From positions 1,612,001 to 1,676,000 of the forward strand of contig NZ_UHFA01000002.1 of NCBI RefSeq assembly GCF_900459175.1: a DNA stretch of 64,000 nt, written 5' to 3'. This stretch comes from Streptococcus downei MFe28 (lineage in GTDB: Bacteria > Bacillota > Bacilli > Lactobacillales > Streptococcaceae). The translations under genes were made by a program, and so were the position numbers. The notes below the pieces were generated by a model. The model worked only from the letters and a program-made list of their open reading frames with translations. It was not told the DNA's origin and ran no database searches. Of this stretch, positions 58,476-64,000 are shown piece by piece; position 1 is the first letter of the stretch; every line of letters begins with the position of its first letter.

Positions 58476-58523
58476 ATCGCTTTTTATTGAGAAATCTTAT
58501 CTAAAATTTGGTTAGATTTAATC

Positions 58524-61500
58524 TTACTTGCGCTTCTTTAATGAACCAAGCAGGGTTGCAGCAGCAAAAGCTGTCATCCCCATACCAAATAGAGCTAGTC
58601 CATAGCTATTGCTATCACCAGTCTGTGGCAGAGTTTTTTCAGATGTCACAGATACTGGAGCCGGATCGGCAACTTTAACAGGAGTTACAGGTTCCTTAAG
58701 CGCTGGTTTTTCCGGTTTAGGATCCTTGAATTTTTCAACAATCAAATTTTTATGCCATTTCACAGAAATTTGTTTGCGTTCTGGGGCTTCTGGTATCTCT
58801 GGTACGTCTACTGTTGGTTTGTAGTTTGGTTCTGTTGGTGGGGTTGGAGCTTTCGGCTCTTCACCTGGATCAGCTGGAACTTCTACAATGTCATAGTTTG
58901 GTGCTGTCGGTGGAGTTGGCGGGGTCGGTTCATCCGGTACGGACGGAACATCTACCGTCGGTTTCACTTCTGGCGCTGTCGGTGGAGTCGGTGGAGTTGG
59001 CTCATCTGGTACTGATGGAACATCTACCTCTGGTTTCACTTCTGGTGCTGTCGGTGGAGTTGGTGGGGTTGGTTTATCCGGTACGGACGGAACATCTACC
59101 GTCGGTTTCACTTCCGGCGCTGTCGGTGGAGTCGGTGGAGTTGGCTCATCTGGTACTGATGGAACATCTACCTCTGGTTTCACTTCTGGTGCTGTCGGTG
59201 GAGTTGGTGGGGTTGGTTTATCTGGTACTGATGGAACATCTACCTCTGGCTTCACTTCTGGTGCTGTCGGTGGAGTCGGTGGAGTTGGCTCATCTGGTAC
59301 TGATGGAACATCTACCGTCGGTTTCACTTCTGGTGCTGTCGGTGGAGTTGGCGGGGTCGGTTCATCCGGTACGGACGGAACATCTACCGCTGGCTTCACT
59401 TCTGGCGCTGTCGGTGGAGTTGGCGGAGTCGGTTCATCCGGTACGGATGGAACATCTACCTCTGGCTTCACTTCTGGCGCCGTTGGTGGAGTTGGCGGAG
59501 TTGGCTCATCTGGTACTGATGGAACCGGTACAGTTGGTTTATCCGTTGGCTCCGTCGGTGGGGTTGGTGGGGTTGGCTCCGTCGGCGGGGTTGGTACGGT
59601 CACCGTTTTTGGCGTTGGTGGAGTTGGTGGAGTTGGTTTTTCTGGAGCTTTTGGCGCATCTCCCGGATCCTTAGGGAATCCAACATTTGAGTTGATAGCA
59701 AACCAGTAAACCGTTGGTTGCCCATCAGCATTAGCACCATTAGCAGTAAAGACCAGATGACCGTCAGTCATCTTAACCCCCGCACCACCATAGTAAAGAT
59801 ATGGTGAGTCCGCATCATCCCAACCACGTAAAGTAGGTGTGGTTTCACCATTAAAGACAGCTCCATGTTCGATATATTGGTTGTCTTTTTCTGAGGTCAC
59901 TTCCTTAGTATCAGGATTATAGGTGACACTTGAGTTTGGAATAGCAACAAACTCTTTATCTCCAATATTAACAAACTCTTGGTGTTTGATCGATTGGAAT
60001 TTTTTCTTAGGTGTAAAAGTAATCAAGCCTGAAGTTGGATCAATCCTATAGGTTCCTAAAACATCATCCTGATCACCAAACTTATATTCGTCAAGACCTG
60101 TTGAGTGACCGTTCCCGCCACCTGAGGCATAGACATAATTTTCAGGTACAGTCGTTTCTTTTTCTACAATCCAACTCCCATTCCAGCCCGCTTTTTGCGC
60201 AATAATCTTCAGGGGATTCGATTCTGAAATGGTAACAGTTTTGCCACCAAAGCCTGCATAACCAGACTTGACAACTGGAGCACCGTTATTCAGACTAGGT
60301 GAGCTACCATCTGCATAAGGAGCCCAAGTACCACGAACGGTGTTGCCATCAGCATCTTTGGCTTCTACAACCAGTTCACGTGGTTTATCAGAACCATTGG
60401 CATAAGCAGCCCCATCCCAGTGGTTGAGAGAGTTAAGGGCAACGATAGCCTTACGTTGAGAGAGGTCATACATTTGACCATTTTCATCGTAGAACTCTAC
60501 ATCGACTGCAACCCTAATCGGCTCATCCGCCTTATCCGTTGACGCACCAACCGTCAGGGTAATCGTTGGGTCAGCATCAACCTTGGCAATCCCCTTACCA
60601 TTATTAGATGGCAGGTTGAGAATTTCATAGCGGTAGATAACCTTGCTAATGTCATGCTCGACACCATCAACAATCATCTTAGATTTAGACAGCCCATCGT
60701 AAGTGACAGAGAATTTATCCCCAACCTTGACGCTCAACCATTCAGCTTCTTTGTTAGAGTATGGACTGGTGCTAACCACATCACCTTCTTTGAGATTGTT
60801 AGATTCATATTGCTTAACGCCACCATCATTAGCCAAGCGCTGTTGTGCATCTTTAGTAAGATAAGAGCTAATGCCGTCAATCTTATGAGTCGCATTAGGC
60901 TCACGTAGGAAGGTCAACTCCTGTGCTTTTTGAGTCTGAGTTAAGCCAGTATCAGCTAAGAACTTATCATGAGCTTCTTTAGCATTTTTATACTGTTTCA
61001 GAGCAGTTTCATACTCTAGAAGCTCGGTATTGTAGTCAATGGTGTCTTTTTCAAACTGAGCTTTATCAGCATTATATTTGGCTTCAGCTTCCGCATTTGC
61101 CTTATCAGCAGCTGCTTTCTCAGCTACTTTAGCATCATATTCGGCCTTGTCAGCGTCGTACTTAGCCTTCGCCTGATCGTACTCGGCTTTCTTAGCATCA
61201 TACTCAGCCTTAGCCGTATTATAAGCATCTCTTGCCGCTTGATTGTCTGCCTGGATTTGTGTGTTTTGCGCTTCTGCAGCTGCCTTATCCGCTACTGCCT
61301 TGTCGTAGGCTGCCTTGTCTTGCTCGTACTGAGCTTGCGCAGTTTGGTACGCGGCTTGGGCCTGCTCATAGGCGGCCTGTGCTGCGGCATTATCCGCTTG
61401 GATTTGTGTGTTTTGCGCTTCTGCAGCTGCCTTATCCGCTACTGCCTTGTCATAAGCGGCCTTATCTTGCTCATACTGAGCTTGAGCAGCTTGGTACGCC

Positions 61501-63233
61501 GCTTGGGCCTGCTCATAGGCGGCCTGTGCTGCAGCATTATCCGCTTGGATTTGCGTGTTTTGTGATTCTGCAGCTGCCTTATCCGCTACTGCCTTATCGT
61601 AGGCTGCCTTGTCTTGCTCATACTGAGCTTGCGCAGTTTGGTACGCGGCTTGCGCTTGTTCATAAGCCGCTTGCGCTGCAGCGTTGTCGGCTTGGATTTG
61701 TGTGTTTTGCGCTTCCGCAGCTGCCTTATCCGCTACTGCCTTATCGTAGGCTGCCTTATCTTGCTCATACTGAGCTTGCGCAGTTTGGTACGCGGCTTGC
61801 GCTTGTTCATAAGCCGCTTGCGCTGCAGCGTTGTCGGCTTGGATTTGTGTGTTTTGCGCTTCCGCAGCTGCCTTATCCGCTACTGCCTTATCGTAGGCTG
61901 CCTTATCTTGCTCATACTGAGCTTGCGCAGCTTGGTACGCGGCTTGCGCTTGTTCATAAGCCGCTTGCGCTGCAGCGTTATCCGCTTGGATTTGTGTGTT
62001 TTGCGCTTCTGCAGCTGCCTTATCCGCTACTGCCTTGTCGTAGGCTGCCTTGTCTTGCTCATACTGAGCTTGCGCAGTTTGGTACGCCGCTTGGGCCTGC
62101 TCATAGGCGGCCTGTGCTGCAGCATTATCCGCTTGGATTTGCGTGTTTTGTGATTCTGCAGCTGCCTTATCCGCTACTGCCTTATCGTAGGCTGCCTTGT
62201 CTTGCTCATACTGAGCTTGCGCAGTTTGGTACGCGGCTTGCGCTTGTTCATAAGCCGCTTGCGCTGCAGCGTTGTCGGCTTGGATTTGTGTGTTTTGCGC
62301 TTCCGCAGCTGCCTTATCCGCTACTGCCTTATCGTAGGCTGCCTTATCTTGCTCATACTGAGCTTGCGCAGTTTGGTACGCCGCTTGGGCTTGTTCATAA
62401 GCCGCTTGCGCTGCAGCGTTGTCGGCTTGGATTTGTGTGTTTGTTGCTATAGCATTTTCATGTGCTACTTTGACAGACTCATAAAATGACTTTGCAACTT
62501 CATATTTAGTTTGCTCATCCTTATAAACTTGAAGAGCGGATTCATAAGCAGCCTTTGCTTCAGCGTTGCGAGCATCAGCTTGGGCTTTTTCAGCTACTGC
62601 TGCCTCGTAAGCTGCTTTAGCAGTATCATATTGAGCTTTAGTCTTCTCATATTGAGCAAGATCAGCTTCATACGCTGCTTGCGCTTGTTCATAAGCCGCT
62701 TGCGCTACAGCGTTCTCTGCTTGGATTTGAGTGTTTGTTGCTATTGCGGCTTCAGTTGCTTTTACAGCTGCTTCATATTCAGCTTGTTTTTGAGCATAGT
62801 CAGCATCTGCGGCTTTTTGAGCCTCCGTTGCTGCTTTCACTTCTTGGACCTGAGCTTGATTGTCAGCTGCAGCTGCTTCTGTCGATGGTTGAAACTGAGG
62901 TTCAGTCTCTTCCACCTGAACACCCGCTTGTTCAGCATTAGCCTTGGCATCTTCTAAAGCAGATGAAGTAACTTGACTAGTCACAGTTGTCGTATCATCT
63001 TCCCTTTCTACAGAGACTACGCTAGCTGTTTCCTGATCAGCAGTTGCCGAGCTCTCTCCTATGTTGTCTGTCGTACTGCTAGTTGGCTGGCTTGTACCAG
63101 ACGCGGAATTACCTGCTGTTTCATCAGCCAATACAGTAGGGCCATTAAGAGCAACAACAGCTGTCCCAAGTAAGACAGAAGCCGCACCCAAACTATACTT
63201 TCTAATAGAGAAGCGTTGTGAACGTTTTTCCAT
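58524..63233 (-). CDS. LPXTG wall-anchored glucan-binding adhesin, GbpC/Dbl-like, with 8 helical and 8 proline repeats
   Basis: This is a 1569-residue surface protein. It has a YSIRK-type signal ([16 protein letters not shown]), an acidic N-terminal part, an alanine-rich coiled-coil region with eight 49-residue repeats, then a GbpC/antigen I/II V-like lectin domain (about 790-1180; [68 protein letters not shown]). Proline repeats (eight 24-residue units) follow, then [11 protein letters not shown] and LPQTG with membrane helix and KKRK tail. It resembles the dextran-binding lectins of sobrinus-group streptococci. ATG at 63233 is chosen over 63248 because GGGGGAA is 8-9 nt upstream. A downstream LPXTG gene lies upstream on this strand (63777). 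Confidence 0.88.
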   Translation of the reverse strand: MEKRSQRFSIRKYSLGAASVLLGTAVVALNGPTVLADETAGNSASGTSQPTSSTTDNIGESSATADQETASVVSVEREDDTTTVTSQVTSSALEDAKANAEQAGVQVEETEPQFQPSTEAAAADNQAQVQEVKAATEAQKAADADYAQKQAEYEAAVKATEAAIATNTQIQAENAVAQAAYEQAQAAYEADLAQYEKTKAQYDTAKAAYEAAVAEKAQADARNAEAKAAYESALQVYKDEQTKYEVAKSFYESVKVAHENAIATNTQIQADNAAAQAAYEQAQAAYQTAQAQYEQDKAAYDKAVADKAAAEAQNTQIQADNAAAQAAYEQAQAAYQTAQAQYEQDKAAYDKAVADKAAAESQNTQIQADNAAAQAAYEQAQAAYQTAQAQYEQDKAAYDKAVADKAAAEAQNTQIQADNAAAQAAYEQAQAAYQAAQAQYEQDKAAYDKAVADKAAAEAQNTQIQADNAAAQAAYEQAQAAYQTAQAQYEQDKAAYDKAVADKAAAEAQNTQIQADNAAAQAAYEQAQAAYQTAQAQYEQDKAAYDKAVADKAAAESQNTQIQADNAAAQAAYEQAQAAYQAAQAQYEQDKAAYDKAVADKAAAEAQNTQIQADNAAAQAAYEQAQAAYQTAQAQYEQDKAAYDKAVADKAAAEAQNTQIQADNQAARDAYNTAKAEYDAKKAEYDQAKAKYDADKAEYDAKVAEKAAADKANAEAEAKYNADKAQFEKDTIDYNTELLEYETALKQYKNAKEAHDKFLADTGLTQTQKAQELTFLREPNATHKIDGISSYLTKDAQQRLANDGGVKQYESNNLKEGDVVSTSPYSNKEAEWLSVKVGDKFSVTYDGLSKSKMIVDGVEHDISKVIYRYEILNLPSNNGKGIAKVDADPTITLTVGASTDKADEPIRVAVDVEFYDENGQMYDLSQRKAIVALNSLNHWDGAAYANGSDKPRELVVEAKDADGNTVRGTWAPYADGSSPSLNNGAPVVKSGYAGFGGKTVTISESNPLKIIAQKAGWNGSWIVEKETTVPENYVYASGGGNGHSTGLDEYKFGDQDDVLGTYRIDPTSGLITFTPKKKFQSIKHQEFVNIGDKEFVAIPNSSVTYNPDTKEVTSEKDNQYIEHGAVFNGETTPTLRGWDDADSPYLYYGGAGVKMTDGHLVFTANGANADGQPTVYWFAINSNVGFPKDPGDAPKAPEKPTPPTPPTPKTVTVPTPPTEPTPPTPPTEPTDKPTVPVPSVPDEPTPPTPPTAPEVKPEVDVPSVPDEPTPPTPPTAPEVKPAVDVPSVPDEPTPPTPPTAPEVKPTVDVPSVPDEPTPPTPPTAPEVKPEVDVPSVPDKPTPPTPPTAPEVKPEVDVPSVPDEPTPPTPPTAPEVKPTVDVPSVPDKPTPPTPPTAPEVKPEVDVPSVPDEPTPPTPPTAPEVKPTVDVPSVPDEPTPPTPPTAPNYDIVEVPADPGEEPKAPTPPTEPNYKPTVDVPEIPEAPERKQISVKWHKNLIVEKFKDPKPEKPALKEPVTPVKVADPAPVSVTSEKTLPQTGDSNSYGLALFGMGMTAFAAATLLGSLKKRK
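58950..59525. repeat. Eight 72-bp repeats coding the proline-rich region of the adhesin
   Basis: Units of exactly 72 bp run from a first V codon at 59525 down to 58950; a ninth, diverged unit follows to about 58890. The unit encodes VPSVPD(E/K)PTPPTPPT plus APEVKP(E/A/T)VD. Variation is mostly at the E/K and the E/A/T position. Confidence 0.9.
61266..62441. repeat. Eight 147-bp repeats coding the helical region of the adhesin
   Basis: Units of exactly 147 bp (49 codons, seven heptads) start at NTQIQADN. Eight full copies are present; a ninth start (at 61265 downward) diverges after QADN. Differences are few: YQT or YQA near residue 24 and AEAQ or AESQ at the end. The ordering T-EA, T-ES, T-EA, A-EA, T-EA, T-ES, A-EA, T-EA points to past unequal recombination. 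Confidence 0.93.
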
Positions 63234-63303
63234 AATATATTCCCCCATATACTAGAAATGTTTTCTTCGTTTAAAGTTTTAGAAAATTAAACTTGCCTTA
63301 TCA

Positions 63304-63312
63304 ATTATAGCA
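63304..63312 (-). promoter_or_regulatory. Extended -10 promoter for the adhesin gene
   Basis: TGCTATAAT on the minus strand lies about 70 nt before the ATG at 63233, and is a perfect extended -10. The -35 region (TTGTAT at 17-bp spacing) is weak. Confidence 0.65.
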
Positions 63313-63621
63313 GAAACTTTACCGAATACAAGCAATTTTGTCCGCAAAAAACGGGCTGGAAAAGAAAGCGGTTTCTTAACAGATTATTAAAAACTATGAA
63401 CCAGTCCAAACCCTAATATTATCAGGCTTTCAAAGACCCTAAAAACCAAGTTAGCCTTAAACTGACTTAGGAAAATCTAATTTTTAAAAGTTTTTATCGA
63501 AATCTTTACAGTTATGTTAACGGCGATTCTGGCTAGATTTATAAGACAGATTCTGAAATCTGTCCACTTGGATAGTCTAAATAAAATTTCTTGACCTCCC
63601 GCAATAGGCTCCCTGAGAATT
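63313..63621. other. Gene-free upstream region of the adhesin gene
   Basis: AT-rich DNA with no credible gene. It separates the adhesin promoter from the repeats and terminator of the preceding LPXTG gene and is long enough to hold regulatory sites, but no recognised operator was identified. Confidence 0.4.
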
Positions 63622-63699
63622 TTTCTAGAAGTTAGTTGTCTCCCTAATTGCTGTACACCATTTCTAGAAATTGGTTGTCTCCCTAATTCCTGAACGCCA
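63622..63699. repeat. Two tandem 39-bp repeats
   Basis: Copies at 63622-63660 and 63661-63699 share TTTCTAGAA and GTTGTCTCCCTAATT with a period of exactly 39 bp. They lie between two LPXTG genes. Confidence 0.8.
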
Positions 63700-63700
63700 A

Positions 63701-63726
63701 AAGAGGACCAGTCGACTGGTCCTCTT
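63701..63726 (-). terminator. Terminator of the upstream LPXTG gene
   Basis: A perfect 26-bp palindrome AAGAGGACCAGTC/GACTGGTCCTCTT is followed on the minus strand by TTTTGG, 50 nt after the stop at 63777. Confidence 0.85.
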
Positions 63727-63776
63727 GGGTCTATCTCAAAATATGGGGAAAGAAGAGATATCTAGGTTAGACTATC

Positions 63777-64000
63777 TTAGTCTTCTTGGCGTTTTTTCGC
63801 AGCCAACATTGTTGAAACAGCGAAGGCAACCATGCCTAGTCCGAAGACTGCCAAGCCATAGCCTTCTGCATCACCAGTTTGTGGCAAGCTTTCTTGCGCA
63901 ACTGGTGTTGCCTTGACTGGTTTTGGACTTTCATTCTTAACTGGTTTACTTGGTTCAACCGGTTTAGAAGGTTTATTTGGAACATTAGGAGTTGTTGGTG
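63777..64000 (-). CDS. LPXTG wall-anchored protein, C-terminal end only
   Basis: The visible 73 C-terminal residues contain a Pro/Lys repeat-like linker (NVPNKPSKPVEPSKPVK), the sortase site LPQTG, a hydrophobic membrane helix (LAVFGLGMVAFAVSTML) and the positive tail KKRQED. The start is beyond the window edge. The anchor closely resembles that of the adhesin downstream (GLA.FG.GM.AFA), suggesting a tandem duplicated surface gene, but the body of the protein is not seen. Confidence 0.85.
   Translation of the reverse strand, partial: PTTPNVPNKPSKPVEPSKPVKNESPKPVKATPVAQESLPQTGDAEGYGLAVFGLGMVAFAVSTMLAAKKRQED

Noticed and set aside
58814..59674. Long open frame on the plus strand (286 codons) across the proline repeats
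   Set aside because: It is the antisense of the 72-bp repeats; repetition without stop codons keeps it open. The protein is a low-complexity Leu/Val/His repeat, and the minus-strand frame has a full adhesin architecture.
61266..62441. Regular repeats as a possible CRISPR array
   Set aside because: Units are 147 bp, almost identical throughout and coding; there are no spacers.
61232..62452. Long open frame on the plus strand (406 codons) across the helical repeats, plus two other plus-strand frames there
   Set aside because: Same cause: 147-bp repeats are divisible by three, so any frame without a stop in one unit stays open. No ribosome binding site or domain.

Overview
This window looks like a chromosomal segment of an oral, mutans-group streptococcus, closest in style to the Streptococcus sobrinus / downei / criceti cluster. 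The evidence is moderate GC with strong AGGAGG-type ribosome binding sites, complete leucine, histidine and aromatic amino-acid operons in a streptococcal gene order, and a wall-anchored protein with a glucan-binding (GbpC/Dbl-type) domain followed closely by the end of a second LPXTG protein. Almost every gene lies on the minus strand; the exceptions are a MazE-like orphan, birA, a DEAD-box helicase, ltaS and the IS transposase.

Positions 1-15535 form an accessory, defence-like island. A type I restriction-modification set (hsdR, hsdS, hsdM) is split apart by inserted genes: RelB/RelE, an XRE-ImmA/IrrE protease with a PIN-like partner, an orphan HicB, a reverse transcriptase with two membrane-protein neighbours, a KAP-type P-loop ATPase and an orphan MazE. 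hsdR carries one in-frame amber codon, so this looks like a methylating but non-restricting type I system. The KAP ATPase gene seems to have lost its 3' end to a stop codon plus a frameshift. An old-yellow-enzyme pseudogene lies at the left edge. The reverse transcriptase module (6261-9369), which has its own promoter and runs into hsdS, is the best candidate for an undescribed system.

Positions 15801-24243 are housekeeping genes (birA, a small membrane protein, dnaX, a free-methionine sulfoxide reductase, an aquaporin, a methyltransferase next to a decayed paralogue, grpB family, a hydrolase, a Sua5/YrdC-like protein). Positions 24352-29540 are the leuABCD operon, with a small membrane gene inside it and a leader-peptide attenuator ahead of leuA. 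Next come a frameshifted lipoprotein, udk, a helicase, and then the aro/tyr operon (32499-39104: yheA-like, tyrA, aroC, aroB, aroE, aroD, an rRNA methyltransferase). ltaS and a CPBP protease precede the complete his operon (42426-50652: hisC-Z-G-D-serB-B-H-A-F-I-E in transcription order), which is headed by a T-box.

Positions 51079-64000 are again accessory and surface-related: a palindrome-rich gap, a secreted beta-helix carbohydrate-binding protein with a PepSY domain, a dead IS982-family element with an intact 7-bp target duplication, a Ca2+-type P-ATPase, and a 1569-residue LPXTG adhesin. The adhesin has eight identical-length 49-residue helical repeats and eight 24-residue proline repeats around a GbpC-like lectin domain. 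Arithmetic on the repeat lengths suggests an antigen I/II-like intertwined stalk. The window ends inside another LPXTG gene.

Several genes are broken by single-base changes. The homopolymer indels could be sequencing errors; the hsdR nonsense codon is a substitution and is harder to explain that way.
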